Origin: Sphingopyxis panaciterrulae
Lineage (GTDB): Bacteria > Pseudomonadota > Alphaproteobacteria > Sphingomonadales > Sphingomonadaceae
Assembly (NCBI RefSeq): GCF_014199295.1
Contig: NZ_JACIJH010000020.1
Span: 1-48,526 of the forward strand
Direction: 5' to 3'
DNA length: 48,526 nucleotides
In this document: piece after piece, positions 26,793 through 36,373 of the stretch
Numbering within the stretch: position 1 is the first letter of the stretch
How the letters are laid out: the number at the start of each line of letters is the position of its first letter
Notes under the pieces: model-generated
What the model was told of the DNA's origin: nothing
Seen by the model: the letters and a program-made list of their open reading frames with translations, nothing else
The model's database searches: none
Position numbers and translations under genes: made by a program

Positions 26793-27305
26793 ATGGAAAA
26801 GCTTCGCGAACCGCTCAACGACATGCTTGGAGGCCATTGCGCCCTGCCGCTCGCGCTCGAAGCGATGGGCGAGCGATGGTCGTTCATGATCCTGCGCGCC
26901 GCTTTCAACGGCGTCCATCATTTCGAGGAGTTCCAGCAGGAGCTCAGCATCGCGCGCAACATTCTGTCGAACCGGCTGTCGCGGCTCGTCGATCATGGCA
27001 TCATGGCGCGCGAGGTGATGGCCGAGGATCGGCGCAAGGTGCGCTATCAACTGACGCAAAAGGGTATCGAACTGCTGCCGGCGATGATCGCGCTCCGGCA
27101 ATGGGGAGAAAAATGGGGCGCCGGCGTCCCCTCGACCCCGGTACTCGTCGATACCCGCGACGAACAGCCGATCGGCCCGGTGACGATCACCGCGCACGAC
27201 GGCCGTGCGCTCGACTATCGTGAGCTGGTGTGGAAGCACCGCTCCGAGCTGCAGCCGCTCGGCCAGGCGCGCGTGCGCGCCGACGAGCCGATCGCCGCCG
27301 AATGA
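26793..27305 (+). CDS. HxlR family transcriptional regulator
   Basis: Protein of 170 aa. The HxlR winged-helix domain spans residues 10-105: the conserved CALPLALEAMGERWSFMILR opening, FEEFQQELSIARNILSNRLS as the recognition region and DRRKVRYQLTQKGIELLP in the wing. The last 65 residues are an extension with no recognised domain. The 60-bp gap upstream carries an AT-rich promoter-like stretch and GGTACC. The target is unknown; the flanking glycosyltransferase and kinase genes give no firm hint. Confidence 0.88.
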   Translation: MEKLREPLNDMLGGHCALPLALEAMGERWSFMILRAAFNGVHHFEEFQQELSIARNILSNRLSRLVDHGIMAREVMAEDRRKVRYQLTQKGIELLPAMIALRQWGEKWGAGVPSTPVLVDTRDEQPIGPVTITAHDGRALDYRELVWKHRSELQPLGQARVRADEPIAAE

Positions 27306-27366
27306 TCCCCGTCGCGGCGCGGCCCGCTGCGCCTGACCCTAGAATATAGCGAGCGAACCCGCCTCC

Positions 27367-28491
27367 ATGCCGCTGTTCGGTCTTTCTTCGCCGGGTCCCT
27401 TTTTCGGCAACAAGGTCCGCGCCTTCTGGAATCTCCAGATTCTGGGATGGCTGGGGTGGCTCGGACTGCGCGGCGTCTCGGGCCTCGCCGGCGGCCAGAG
27501 CTTCGGCTTCCTGATTCCCGTCGTCGTGTCGGCGATCACCGGCTTTTCGGTCACCCTGATCCTGTCGGTCTGCTATCGCGCGCTGTTCAGCAAGCGGCCG
27601 ATCCTGATGTGGGGGGCCAGTTTCGGCCTGCTGATCGTCGCGACCAGCCTGTGGGCCTTCATCGACGCCTGGGTGATCCAGATCGTCAATCCGAACAGCG
27701 AATCGGGCTTCACCGGCCTGCTGCTCGCGCTCGTCTATGTCGATGCGACCACGCTCGCCGCCTGGTCGGCGCTCTATTTCGCGATCAACTATTTCCTCCA
27801 GCTCGAGGAACAGACCGACCGCCTGCTCCGGCTCGAGGCGCAGGCGGCGTCGGCGCAGCTTGCGATGCTGCGCTATCAGCTCAACCCCCATTTCCTGTTC
27901 AACACGCTGAACAGCATTTCGACGCTGGTGCTGCTCAAGCAGTCGGAGCCCGCCAATGCGATGCTGTCGCGCCTGTCGGCTTTCCTGCGCTACACGCTCG
28001 CCAACGAGCCGACCGCGCAGGTGACGCTGGCGCAGGAGATCGAGACGCTGAAACTCTATCTCGATATCGAGAAGATGCGTTTCGAGGACCGATTGCGTCC
28101 GCATTTCCACATCGATCCCGCGGTGGCGCGCGCGCGCCTGCCGTCGCTGCTGCTCCAGCCGCTGGTCGAAAATGCGATCAAATATGCGGTGACGCCGCAG
28201 GAAGAGGGCGCCGATATCACGCTTTCGGCGCAGCTTGCCGGTGAAAACGTCCGGATTACCGTGTCCGACACCGGTCTGGGATTGTCAGCCGACGGCGCGG
28301 ACCCCACGACGGGCCATGCAACGGAATCGACCGGTGTGGGTTTAGCCAACATCCGGGACCGGCTCGCCCAGGCTTTTGGCGAGCAGCACCGGTTCGAAGC
28401 CCGATCGGGCGTTGAGGGCGGGTTCACGGTCATTATCGAGTTTCCGTTTCAGCCCGATGGGCAAGTGACGATTGGAACCGAACGCACATGA
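27367..28491 (+). CDS. LytS/YpdA-type membrane histidine kinase
   Basis: Protein of 374 aa. About four transmembrane segments occupy residues 20-150. A HisKA_7/His_kinase domain follows with phospho-accepting His175 in LNPHFLFNTLNS, then the ATP-binding region with the N-box ENAIKYAV and G-box DTGLGL and GVGLANIRDRL. Located in the inner membrane. Its stop overlaps the ATG of the response-regulator gene, so the pair is translationally coupled. The signal is unknown; there is no large periplasmic sensor domain, which points to sensing in or near the membrane. Confidence 0.92.
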   Translation: MPLFGLSSPGPFFGNKVRAFWNLQILGWLGWLGLRGVSGLAGGQSFGFLIPVVVSAITGFSVTLILSVCYRALFSKRPILMWGASFGLLIVATSLWAFIDAWVIQIVNPNSESGFTGLLLALVYVDATTLAAWSALYFAINYFLQLEEQTDRLLRLEAQAASAQLAMLRYQLNPHFLFNTLNSISTLVLLKQSEPANAMLSRLSAFLRYTLANEPTAQVTLAQEIETLKLYLDIEKMRFEDRLRPHFHIDPAVARARLPSLLLQPLVENAIKYAVTPQEEGADITLSAQLAGENVRITVSDTGLGLSADGADPTTGHATESTGVGLANIRDRLAQAFGEQHRFEARSGVEGGFTVIIEFPFQPDGQVTIGTERT

Positions 28492-29294
28492 CGATCAGAA
28501 CCATCCTGGTGGATGATGAGAAATTGGCGACCCAGGGCCTGCAACTGCGGCTCGAAGCGCATAACGATGTCGAGGTGGTCGACACCGCCCAGAACGGCCG
28601 CGAGGCCATCCGAAAGATCAAGACGCACAAACCCGACCTCGTCTTCCTCGACATCCAGATGCCGGGGTTCGACGGATTTTCCGTGATCCAGGGACTGATG
28701 GAGGTCGAGCCGCCGCTCGTCGTCTTCGTCACCGCCTATTCGGATCATGCGATCCGCGCCTTCGAGGCGCAGGCGGTCGACTATCTGGTCAAGCCGGTCG
28801 AGCCCGAGCGGCTCGCCGACGCGCTCGACCGGGTGCGCCAGCGCCTTGCCGAGAAACGCGGCGTGGCCGAGGTCGAACGGCTCAAGAGCGTGCTGGCCGA
28901 GGTGGCGCCCGAAGCGGCCGAGGAGTTCGAGGGCGAAGCCGCCCCCGACGCGCATGCCGCCGACCGCTATGAGAAGATGATCAACATCAAGGATCGCGGC
29001 CAGATCTTCCGCGTCGACGTCGACAGCATCGAACGCATCGACGCCGCCGGCGACTATATGTGCATCTATACCGCCGACAACAGCCTGATCCTGCGCGAGA
29101 CGATGAAGGATCTGGAAAAGCGGCTCGACCCGCGCAACTTCCAGCGCGTCCACCGTTCGACCATCGTCAACCTCAATCAGGTCAAGCAGGTCAAGCCGCA
29201 CACCAACGGCGAATGCTTCCTCGTCCTCGGCTCGGGCGCGCAGGTGAAGGTCAGCCGCAGCTATCGCGACGTGGTGGCGCGGTTCGTGCACTGA
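28488..29294 (+). CDS. LytTR-type response regulator
   Basis: Protein of 268 aa. The receiver domain has acidic residues DDEK at the N-terminus, phospho-acceptor Asp55 in LVFLDIQMPGFDG, and the conserved Thr and Lys in VFVTAYSDHAI and YLVKPVE. A charged linker leads to a C-terminal LytTR DNA-binding domain (DYMCIYTADNSLILRETMKD, FQRVHRSTIVNLNQV). It is the cytoplasmic partner of the kinase encoded immediately upstream. Confidence 0.94.
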   Translation: MTIRTILVDDEKLATQGLQLRLEAHNDVEVVDTAQNGREAIRKIKTHKPDLVFLDIQMPGFDGFSVIQGLMEVEPPLVVFVTAYSDHAIRAFEAQAVDYLVKPVEPERLADALDRVRQRLAEKRGVAEVERLKSVLAEVAPEAAEEFEGEAAPDAHAADRYEKMINIKDRGQIFRVDVDSIERIDAAGDYMCIYTADNSLILRETMKDLEKRLDPRNFQRVHRSTIVNLNQVKQVKPHTNGECFLVLGSGAQVKVSRSYRDVVARFVH

Positions 29295-29328
29295 TAGGTT
29301 CGCACGAAAACACGAGTCTTTCCCAAAC

Positions 29329-29417
29329 CCCGTTCGCCCTGAGCTTGTCGAAGGGCCGTTCCTTCTTTTCGACGTCCAAAAGAAGAGCGGTGCTTCGACA
29401 AGCCCAGCACGAACGGG
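29329..29417. repeat. Paired inverted REP-like element
   Basis: CCGTTCGCCCTGAGCTTGTC near 29330 faces GACAAGCCCAGCACGAACGG ending near 29416, with GCCGTTC and GAGCGGT inner arms. It is the same family as 5954-6041, in mirror order. It fills the gap between the response regulator gene and convergent ribA and probably serves as terminator. Confidence 0.75.
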
Positions 29418-29468
29418 GACAAGAAGCTTTCCTGTTTTCGCGCAAGCCGGGTAACGGCCCGCAGCGGG

Positions 29469-30542
29469 TCAGAGTTGATGCCCGGTCCGGTCGCGCTTCG
29501 TCGCGAGATATTGCGCGTTATACTTGTTCGTCGGCAGCGCGAGCGGGATGCGCTCGACGACCTCGACGCCCTCCTTCTCCAGCCGCGCGACCTTTTCGGG
29601 ATTGTTGGTCATCAACCGGATGCGCGACACACCGAGCAGGGCGAGCATCCGCGCCGCGATCGCGAAGTCGCGTGCCTCGACCGGAAAGCCCAGCCGCAGG
29701 TTGGCGTCGACCGTGTCATAGCCCTGATCCTGCAGCGCATAGGCGCGCAGCTTGTTGACGAGGCCGATCCCGCGCCCCTCCTGCCGCAGATAGAGCAGCA
29801 CGCCCCATGGCGCGTCGGCCATCGCGTGGAGCGCGGCGTGAAGCTGCGGCCCGCAATCGCATTTGAGGCTGCCGAGCACGTCGCCGGTCAGGCATTCGCT
29901 GTGCAGCCGCACCACCGGCGGGCTGCCGTCGCGCTTGCCGATGACGAGCGCGATATGGTCCGACGCCTCCTCCGGCGAGCGGAAAGCGACGATCTCGGCC
30001 GTTTCGCTCGCCGCGACGGGCAGCCGCGCCCGCGCCGCGATCGCGAGCCGCGCCGGGTCGAGCAGCCGCGCGACGTCGTCGGCCTCGCACTCGGTCTCGG
30101 CCGCACCCGCCACGGCGCGTACGAAGAAGGCGGGGAGCAGGCCGGCGTGGCGCGCCATCGTCATCGCCGCCGCGGCCGCTGCGTCGCCGCCGGTCGGAAC
30201 GGTGCGGAACGGACCTTTCAGCGGATTGGCAAGGTCGAGCGCCGGGTCGGCGATCGCCAGCGCCGCGGCGATCCGGTCGGCCGCGGCCGCCAGCCGTACC
30301 GGGCCCGGCGTTGCGGCGGGGCGCTGGTTCGTGAGCTTCAGTGTCACGGCGCGCTCGCCCGACAGCAGCACGTCGGCGGCACCGGGCGCGAAGGCGGACA
30401 GCGCCGCGTCGCCCGCGCTCTCGATCGCGATCAGGTCGAGCGCGCCGTCCGGGCCGGTCACGCGCACCGGCCACCCGCGGCGCAGCGCGTCGATCGCGCG
30501 CGCCGCGCGGCGGGCGCCCCGGTCGCTCGCGCCGTCGCTCAA
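29469..30542 (-). CDS. ribA: GTP cyclohydrolase II
   Basis: About 357 aa. The C-terminal two thirds is the RibA domain: zinc ligands in CLTGDVLGSLKCDCG, then LYLRQEGRGIGLVNKLRAYA and the RLMTNNPEK segment. It opens the imidazole ring of GTP in the first step of riboflavin synthesis. The N-terminal 150 residues are an extension seen in alphaproteobacterial members without the active residues of a DHBP synthase that I could recognise. The start is taken as TTG at 30542, which overlaps the TGA of the upstream exonuclease gene and has ACGGAG eight bases ahead. No ATG or GTG fits better, so the start carries real doubt. Confidence 0.9.
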   Translation of the reverse strand: MSDGASDRGARRAARAIDALRRGWPVRVTGPDGALDLIAIESAGDAALSAFAPGAADVLLSGERAVTLKLTNQRPAATPGPVRLAAAADRIAAALAIADPALDLANPLKGPFRTVPTGGDAAAAAAMTMARHAGLLPAFFVRAVAGAAETECEADDVARLLDPARLAIAARARLPVAASETAEIVAFRSPEEASDHIALVIGKRDGSPPVVRLHSECLTGDVLGSLKCDCGPQLHAALHAMADAPWGVLLYLRQEGRGIGLVNKLRAYALQDQGYDTVDANLRLGFPVEARDFAIAARMLALLGVSRIRLMTNNPEKVARLEKEGVEVVERIPLALPTNKYNAQYLATKRDRTGHQL

Positions 30543-31324
30543 AAAGCGAACTCCGTGACCAGCGGGATATGATCCGACGGCCGTTCCCAGCCGCGCGCCG
30601 GCTGGACGACGCGGTGCGCGCCGGCGCGTGCGCGAAGATCGGGGGTCGCCCACATATGGTCGAGCCGGCGGCCGCGGTTCGACGCCAGCCAGTCCTTCGC
30701 GCGATAGCTCCACCAGGTATAGAGCGGCTCGGGCGCGGCGATGAAATGGCGGCCGAGATCGACCCAGTCCGACGCCGCCTGCAGCTTCGCCAGCGTCTCG
30801 ACCTCCAGCGGCGTGTGGCTGACAACGTCGAGCAGCGCCTTGTGGTTCCACACGTCGCTTTCCAGCGGCGCGATGTTGAAATCGCCGGTCAGCACCGTCG
30901 GCTGGTCGAGCACGCCCGCCCAGTCGGTCATGCGGCCAAGGAAATCGAGCTTCTGCCCGAATTTGGGGTTGAGCGTCCGGTCGGGAATGTCGCCGCCCGC
31001 GGGGACATAGACATTGTCGAGCCGCACCCCGGACGGCAGCGTCACGCCGATATGCCGCGCCTCGCCGTTCGCCTGCCAGTCATAGCGGCGTACGTCGCTC
31101 AGCGGCAGCCGGCTGACGATGGCGACGCCATGGTGCATGCGCTGGCCGTTGGTGACGATGTGCTGATAGCCGAGCGCCTCGAACATGGTCTTGGGAAACA
31201 GGCCGCATTCGACCTTGGTTTCCTGAAGGCACAGGACGTCGGGCGCTTCCTCGCGCAGGAATTTCTCGACGATGCCGATGCGGGCGCGGACGCTGTTGAT
31301 GTTCCAGGAAGCGATGCTTGTCAT
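30539..31324 (-). CDS. xth: Exodeoxyribonuclease III
   Basis: Protein of 261 aa of the EEP nuclease family. ASWNINSVRARI, LCLQETKVECGLFPK with the metal-binding Glu, VLTGDFNIAPLESDVWN with the catalytic Asp and Asn, and the closing RPSDHIPLVTEF with Asp-His are all present. It acts as AP endonuclease and 3'-5' exonuclease in base-excision repair. The start at 31324 (MTSIASWN) matches the family start; the open frame extends further upstream but without similarity. It overlaps ribA. Confidence 0.95.
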   Translation of the reverse strand: MTSIASWNINSVRARIGIVEKFLREEAPDVLCLQETKVECGLFPKTMFEALGYQHIVTNGQRMHHGVAIVSRLPLSDVRRYDWQANGEARHIGVTLPSGVRLDNVYVPAGGDIPDRTLNPKFGQKLDFLGRMTDWAGVLDQPTVLTGDFNIAPLESDVWNHKALLDVVSHTPLEVETLAKLQAASDWVDLGRHFIAAPEPLYTWWSYRAKDWLASNRGRRLDHMWATPDLRARAGAHRVVQPARGWERPSDHIPLVTEFAF

Positions 31325-31684
31325 GGCGCAAGGCTCTATCGGCGCGTGGCGCGCGGCGCAATGCCGGCAGCTCCGACGGAATCGGAAAGGTTCCCGGCCC
31401 GAGAAAACATAAACCCCCGTTCCAGGGGCGGTGGAACGGGGGCTCAAGGTCAGCGTTCGTCACGCTCTTGAAAGAAGGTGCCTGGCAATCCGGGAGGGGC
31501 AACAGGGGGAAACCCAAATCCGGAGGCCGTGTCGGCGCCTTCGAGTGCCGGAATAGCGGCATTTCCCTGTCGCCAAGCTGAACGGGAGGGGCCATCCGGC
31601 CGTGCGATTGTCGTTCGTCGGCGATAGAAGGCCGCTCGTCGAACAGCGGGCCCGGGCCGCCGACCAGGCGAAGGAACCCTCCGG
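31325..31684. other. 360-bp intergenic region upstream of exonuclease III
   Basis: No gene could be supported. It contains a perfect long hairpin (31414-31442) and, between the hairpin and lolA, about 240 bp read on the minus strand as untranslated 3' sequence. A proline-rich frame there continues out of a shadow frame of lolA and is not credible. Confidence 0.5.
31414..31442 (-). terminator. Rho-independent terminator of the ftsK-lolA transcript
   Basis: CCCCCGTTCCA (31414-31424) and TGGAACGGGGG (31432-31442) pair perfectly over 11 bp. On the minus strand the stem is followed by TTTATGTTTT. It therefore terminates minus-strand transcripts coming from lolA, 240 bp after its stop. Confidence 0.72.
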
Positions 31685-32338
31685 TCAGCGCCCCCGGCGT
31701 TTGGGCCGCGGGTCGGTCCAGCGGAAGGTCGAATCGGCGACCGGCACGTTGAACTTCTGGTTCGACAGGTCGATGCGGGTGCGGTTGTTCTGCGAATCGA
31801 GCGCCACCCAGCCGCGCAGGCGCAGCCCCGCCGGCGACGCCGCATCGCGGACGAAGACCATCGTGATCGTGCCATATTCGGGACGCTTGGGGTCCTTGAC
31901 CTCGACGCTCAGCACATCCCTGCTGTCGGTCGGGATCAGCTTCGCATAGCGCGAAATGTCGCGGTCGGGGTCGAGCAAGGCGCCAAGCGGCGAATTCTTG
32001 ACCGGCCAGCTCTGCACCTGATTGACCTCATAATCGATCATCGTCAGCCGGCTGCCGTCGCCGACGATCAGCAGCGGCACGCCCTTCTGATACTGAAAGC
32101 GGATCTTGCCGGGGCGCTTCAGCGTCAGCGTGCCCTTCAGCCGCTGGCCGTTGCGGTCGGTCTGGACGAAATCGGCGACCATCGAGGCGGTCGACTTCAG
32201 ATGCTCCTGCACCGCGGCGAGCGTGTTCGAGGTCTGCGCGGCCGCGGGCACGCCCACGGCGAGGCTCGCTGCCGCAACCGGCGCCAGCATCCAGGCGGCG
32301 GCGCGGGTCAGCGCGCGGCGGGGAATCGTCAGGGTCAT
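31685..32338 (-). CDS. lolA: Outer-membrane lipoprotein carrier protein LolA
   Basis: Protein of 217 aa. An N-terminal signal peptide ends AAAQTS near residue 33. The rest is the LolA beta-sheet fold: LKSTASMVADFVQTDRNGQ, GTLTLKRPGKIRFQY and the VGDGSRLTMIDYE segment. It carries lipoproteins through the periplasm from LolCDE to the outer membrane. The ATG at 32338 is preferred over one at 32359 because AGGAACGAGAGC lies just ahead of it. It lies downstream of ftsK in the same direction. Confidence 0.9.
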   Translation of the reverse strand: MTLTIPRRALTRAAAWMLAPVAAASLAVGVPAAAQTSNTLAAVQEHLKSTASMVADFVQTDRNGQRLKGTLTLKRPGKIRFQYQKGVPLLIVGDGSRLTMIDYEVNQVQSWPVKNSPLGALLDPDRDISRYAKLIPTDSRDVLSVEVKDPKRPEYGTITMVFVRDAASPAGLRLRGWVALDSQNNRTRIDLSNQKFNVPVADSTFRWTDPRPKRRGR

Positions 32339-32510
32339 TTTGCTCTCGTTCCTGGTCATGATGGTGGGGCCATCGCATTCGGGCGTTGAATAGGCGCTGA
32401 ACCCGGCGGTTAGATGCCGTTCAAGTCCTGATCGCCGGAATTGGTTCCCATCTGCACAGACAGGGATGATCGTCATTCGCAGGCCGGCATGGGCGGAATG
32501 GCGATCATCC

Positions 32511-34823
32511 CTAGCGCGGCTGGCCATATTGGTCGGTCAGCACGTCGCGGCGGCCGACATGATTGGGCGGGCTCACCAGCCCCTCCTCCTCCATCCGCTC
32601 GATCAGGCGGGCGGCGCTGTTATATCCGATGCGCAATTGCCGTTGCAGCCAGCTCGTCGAGGCCTTCTGGCTTTCGGCGACGATCTGGCACGCCTTCGCA
32701 TACATGCGATCCTCGGCGCTGTCGCCGCCCGCCGGGGCGCCCTCCATCGCGAAGCCGCCGTCCTCGGGTTCCTCGGTGACGCTTTCGATATAGTCGGGCG
32801 CGCCCTGGCCGCGCCAATGGTCGGCGACCGCGCGCACCTCGTCGTCGGAAACGAAGGGGCCGTGGATGCGGGTGATCTGCTTGCCGCCGGGGACGTACAG
32901 CATGTCGCCCTTGCCCAGCAATTGCTCGGCGCCGCCTTCGCCCAGGATGGTGCGGCTGTCGATCTTCGAGGTGACGTGAAAGCTGATCCGCGTCGGCAGG
33001 TTCGCCTTGATGACGCCGGTGATGACGTCGACCGACGGCCGCTGGGTCGCGAGGATCAGGTGGATGCCCGCGGCGCGCGCCTTCTGCGCGAGGCGCTGGA
33101 TCAGGAACTCGACCTCCTTGCCCGCGGTCATCATCAGGTCGGCCAGCTCGTCGACGACGACGACGATCTGCGGCAGCGGCTGATAGTCGAGCGTCTCCTC
33201 CTCATAGACCGGCTGGCCGGTGTCGGGATCGTAGCCGGTCTGGACGCGGCGCCCGAGCGACTTGCCCTTGGCGAGCGCGCCGCGGACCTTGTCGTTGTAG
33301 CCCGCGAGGTTGCGCACCGACAGCGACGACATCATCCGATAACGGTCCTCCATCTGCTCGACCGCCCATTTCAGCGCGCGGATCGCTTTCTTGGGCTCGG
33401 TGACCACCGGTGCGAGCAGGTGCGGGATGCCGTCATAGACGCTGAGCTCCAGCATCTTGGGGTCGATCATGATCAGCTTCACCTGATCGGGCCCGAGCCG
33501 ATAGAGCAGCGACAGGATCATCGCGTTCAGCCCCACCGACTTGCCCGATCCGGTGGTGCCCGCGATCAGCAGGTGCGGCATCGGCGCCAGGTCGGCGATG
33601 ACCGGGTCGCCGCTGATGTTCTTGCCCAGGATGATCGGCAGCGCTCCGGTCTGTTCCTGGAACAGCGCGCTGCCGATCATCTCGTGCAGCACGACCGGCT
33701 CGCGCTGCGCATTGGGCAGCTCGATGCCGATGACGGTGCGTCCCGGGATCGGCGCGATACGAGCCGACAGCGCCGACATGTTGCGCGCGATGTCGTCGGC
33801 GAGGTTGGAGACGCGGCTCGCCTTCGTCCCCGGCGCCGGCTCCAGCTCGTACATGGTGACGACCGGGCCGGGGCGCACGGCGGTGATGACGCCCTTGACC
33901 TGAAAATCCTCGAGCACCGATTCGAGCAGCCGCGCGTTGCGTTCCAGCCCCGCCTTGTCGATCTGCCCCGCCGGTCGCTCGGGGGGCGCCGCGAGCAGGT
34001 CGAGCGAGGGAAGCTGATAATGGGCGAACAATTCGGTCTGCGGCTTGGGCTTCGGCTTCGACGGCAGCGAGCGCTGGACCGGCTCGGCGATCTCGGGCGG
34101 CGCGCGGTCGCTCGGCTCGGCGCGCGGGCGCGGGCGGACGACGCGGTCGATCAGCGTCGGCGCCTTCGCGCCGGCCGGGGCCGCGGCGGCCGGCGCCAGC
34201 ACGCGGCTTCCCTCGGCGGCGGGCAGCCGGAACCGCTTGTGCCAGCCGGGCTCGAGCCGCAGCGCCCGCCAAGCGAGCCACAGGCCCGACCCGATCAGGA
34301 TCAGGATCGCCCCGATGCGCAGCAGCGCCGCGGCGGGCTCGCCCGCGCGGTCGAATAGCGGCGCCACGGCATTGCCCAGAATCAGCGGCACGATGCCGCC
34401 CCAGCCGGCCGGCAACGGCGCATCGCTGTCGGGCGCCCAGAGCTGCGCGCCGAGGCCGATGAGCGTGATCGCGACGCAGACCGCGATCAATTGCCGCTTC
34501 CAATAGGGCTGCGGCGTCGCCGCCCACAGCCGCCACGCCATGACCCCGAACAGCGGCAGCAGCAGCACGACCGGCACGCCGCCGACGAACAGGCCAAGGT
34601 CGGCGAACCAGGCGCCGGCGCTGCCCATCCAGTTCGCCGGATTGCCCCCGGCGGCGGTGTGGATCGCCGCGTCGGTGCCATCGTGGGTCAGAAAGGCGAG
34701 GGTCAGGAACAGGGTGAACAGGCCGAGCGCGACCGCCGCGGCGATCACCAGCGATCGCGCGATGCTTTGGCGGAAAAGGGTGCGCCAGTCGGCCTTTGCC
34801 GTCGCGGCCCTGCGGCTTGCCAT
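32511..34823 (-). CDS. ftsK: DNA translocase FtsK
   Basis: Protein of 770 aa. Four or so N-terminal transmembrane helices (about residues 25-190) anchor it at the division septum. A Pro/Ala/Arg-rich linker of about 130 residues follows. The motor domain has Walker A GTTGSGKSVGLN and Walker B IVVVVDELADLMM. The C-terminal gamma winged helix (WLQRQLRIGYNSAARLIERM) reads KOPS sites. It pumps chromosome DNA during division and activates XerCD at dif. The start at 34823 (MASRRAAT) has GGGGA upstream. Confidence 0.96.
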   Translation of the reverse strand: MASRRAATAKADWRTLFRQSIARSLVIAAAVALGLFTLFLTLAFLTHDGTDAAIHTAAGGNPANWMGSAGAWFADLGLFVGGVPVVLLLPLFGVMAWRLWAATPQPYWKRQLIAVCVAITLIGLGAQLWAPDSDAPLPAGWGGIVPLILGNAVAPLFDRAGEPAAALLRIGAILILIGSGLWLAWRALRLEPGWHKRFRLPAAEGSRVLAPAAAAPAGAKAPTLIDRVVRPRPRAEPSDRAPPEIAEPVQRSLPSKPKPKPQTELFAHYQLPSLDLLAAPPERPAGQIDKAGLERNARLLESVLEDFQVKGVITAVRPGPVVTMYELEPAPGTKASRVSNLADDIARNMSALSARIAPIPGRTVIGIELPNAQREPVVLHEMIGSALFQEQTGALPIILGKNISGDPVIADLAPMPHLLIAGTTGSGKSVGLNAMILSLLYRLGPDQVKLIMIDPKMLELSVYDGIPHLLAPVVTEPKKAIRALKWAVEQMEDRYRMMSSLSVRNLAGYNDKVRGALAKGKSLGRRVQTGYDPDTGQPVYEEETLDYQPLPQIVVVVDELADLMMTAGKEVEFLIQRLAQKARAAGIHLILATQRPSVDVITGVIKANLPTRISFHVTSKIDSRTILGEGGAEQLLGKGDMLYVPGGKQITRIHGPFVSDDEVRAVADHWRGQGAPDYIESVTEEPEDGGFAMEGAPAGGDSAEDRMYAKACQIVAESQKASTSWLQRQLRIGYNSAARLIERMEEEGLVSPPNHVGRRDVLTDQYGQPR

Positions 34824-34949
34824 GCGAAAATCGGTCCCCAACTTTGTTGACCCGGCCGATATGCACATGCGCCGGACTCGCCGTCAAGCGGCGCCCGACG
34901 GACCGTTCGCCGCTTCCCAAGACCGGTGCGGCGGAGTAGGGCAGGGCCC

Positions 34950-36194
34950 ATGAGCGAAACCTTGCGCAGCGATGTCCTGATCTCGGGCGGCGGTCTGGTC
35001 GGCCAGGCGCTGGCGCTCGCCCTCGCCCATCACGGGCTGACCAGCCAGATCGTCGACCCCGCCGATCCGGTCGCGACGATCGCGCCGGGCTTCGACGGCC
35101 GCGCCTCGGCGATCGCGAGCGCGACGTGGCAGATGTTCGAGGTGCTGGGAATCGCCGGCCGCCTGTCGGGCAAAGGCTGCCCGATCCGCGCGATCCGGGT
35201 CAGCGACGGCGGGCCAAAGGAAAATGGGGGGGGCGGCGAACTCGATTTCGTCACCCGCGACGACGATCCCGCGCTCGGCACGATGGTCGAGAACCGCCAG
35301 CTCCGCCTCGCGCTCGCCGCCGCGCTCGCCGATGCGCCGCTGGTGCGGCTGCACATGCCCGCGAAGGTCGCCGCGCGCACGACCGATGCGCATGGCGCGG
35401 CGCTGACGCTGGACGACGGCACGGTGCTCGCCGCGCCGCTGTTGATCGTCGCCGAGGGACGCCGCTCGCCGACGCGCGACGCCGCGGGCTTCAGCATCGC
35501 GAACTGGTCCTATCGCCATCATGCGATGATCGGCGCGGTTGCGCATGAAAAGCCGCACGACCGGGTGGCGCACGAGATTTTCTTTCCTTCCGGCCCCTTC
35601 GCGCTGCTGCCGCTCGTCGACGACGAAGCGGGGCGGCACCGCTCGGCCTTCGTGTGGACGGTCGCAGAGAAGGACGGTCCGGCCTTCGCCAAATTGGGCG
35701 ATCGCGGCTTCACCGCCGAACTCGAAAAGCGCGCCGGGGGCCTCCTCGGCGCGATGGAGCTGGTCGCGCCGCGCATGACCTATCCGCTCAGCTTTCACCA
35801 CAGCGCGCGGATCGTCGGCGAGCGGATCGTGCTGGTCGGCGACGCCGCGCACGGCATCCACCCGATCGCGGGGCAGGGGCTCAACCTCGGGCTGCGCGAC
35901 GTCGCGGCGCTCGCCGAAGTGCTGGTCGAGGGCGCGCGGCTGGGCCTCGACCTCGGCGACGCGGCGCTGCTCGCGCGCTATCAGCGCTGGCGCGGGCTCG
36001 ACAATCTGATGGTCAGCCTCGCCACCGACGGCCTGACCCGTCTGTTCGGCATTCCCGGCCGCCCCGCCGCCGCGGTCCGCCGCGCCGGGCTCGGCGCCGT
36101 GCAGCGCCTCCCGGCGCTCAAACGCTTCTTCATGGACGAGGCGCGCGGCGAAGCGGGCGACCTGCCCCGTCTGCTTGCGGGCGCGGAGATTTGA
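34950..36194 (+). CDS. UbiH/Coq6-family FAD-dependent hydroxylase
   Basis: Protein of 414 aa. N-terminal dinucleotide fold with ISGGGLVGQALALALAHHG, a GFDGRASAI motif, the DG-like segment near residue 165 and the FAD-binding signature VLVGDAAHGIHPIAGQGLNLGLRD near residue 290. Members hydroxylate the ubiquinone ring using NAD(P)H and oxygen; which ring position (UbiF, UbiH, UbiI, UbiL type) cannot be assigned from sequence reading alone. It is divergent from ftsK, with a 126-bp promoter gap. The start at 34950 follows GCAGGG. Confidence 0.88.
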   Translation: MSETLRSDVLISGGGLVGQALALALAHHGLTSQIVDPADPVATIAPGFDGRASAIASATWQMFEVLGIAGRLSGKGCPIRAIRVSDGGPKENGGGGELDFVTRDDDPALGTMVENRQLRLALAAALADAPLVRLHMPAKVAARTTDAHGAALTLDDGTVLAAPLLIVAEGRRSPTRDAAGFSIANWSYRHHAMIGAVAHEKPHDRVAHEIFFPSGPFALLPLVDDEAGRHRSAFVWTVAEKDGPAFAKLGDRGFTAELEKRAGGLLGAMELVAPRMTYPLSFHHSARIVGERIVLVGDAAHGIHPIAGQGLNLGLRDVAALAEVLVEGARLGLDLGDAALLARYQRWRGLDNLMVSLATDGLTRLFGIPGRPAAAVRRAGLGAVQRLPALKRFFMDEARGEAGDLPRLLAGAEI

Positions 36195-36196
36195 GC

Positions 36197-36272
36197 GTCG
36201 CCCCTGCGAAGGCAGGGGCCGCAGGAGGTCTCGCGCAACATCGATAGCGGCCCCTGCCTTCGCAGGGGCGAC
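36197..36272. repeat. Inverted REP-like pair, second class
   Basis: A 26-base arm starting GTCGCCCCTGCGAAGGCAGG (36197-36222) is mirrored perfectly at 36247-36272, with each arm itself a small hairpin (CCCCTGC...GCAGGGG). It lies in the gap after the hydroxylase gene. This class, with a GCGAAGGC core, is widespread in alphaproteobacteria and is unrelated to the 5954 class. Confidence 0.8.
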
Positions 36273-36373
36273 GGAACAGTATTTCCACCTAGCCCCGCAT
36301 CCCGTTCCCGCTAACCATATCCGCCTATCCCGGACCCGCGGCGCCAATCGCCGCGCGAGGAGGGGATGGGACC

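Noticed and set aside
31450..31875. Minus-strand frame of 141 aa after lolA
   Set aside because: Most of it is a shifted frame of lolA; only the last 40 or so codons are outside it, and they have no start of their own.
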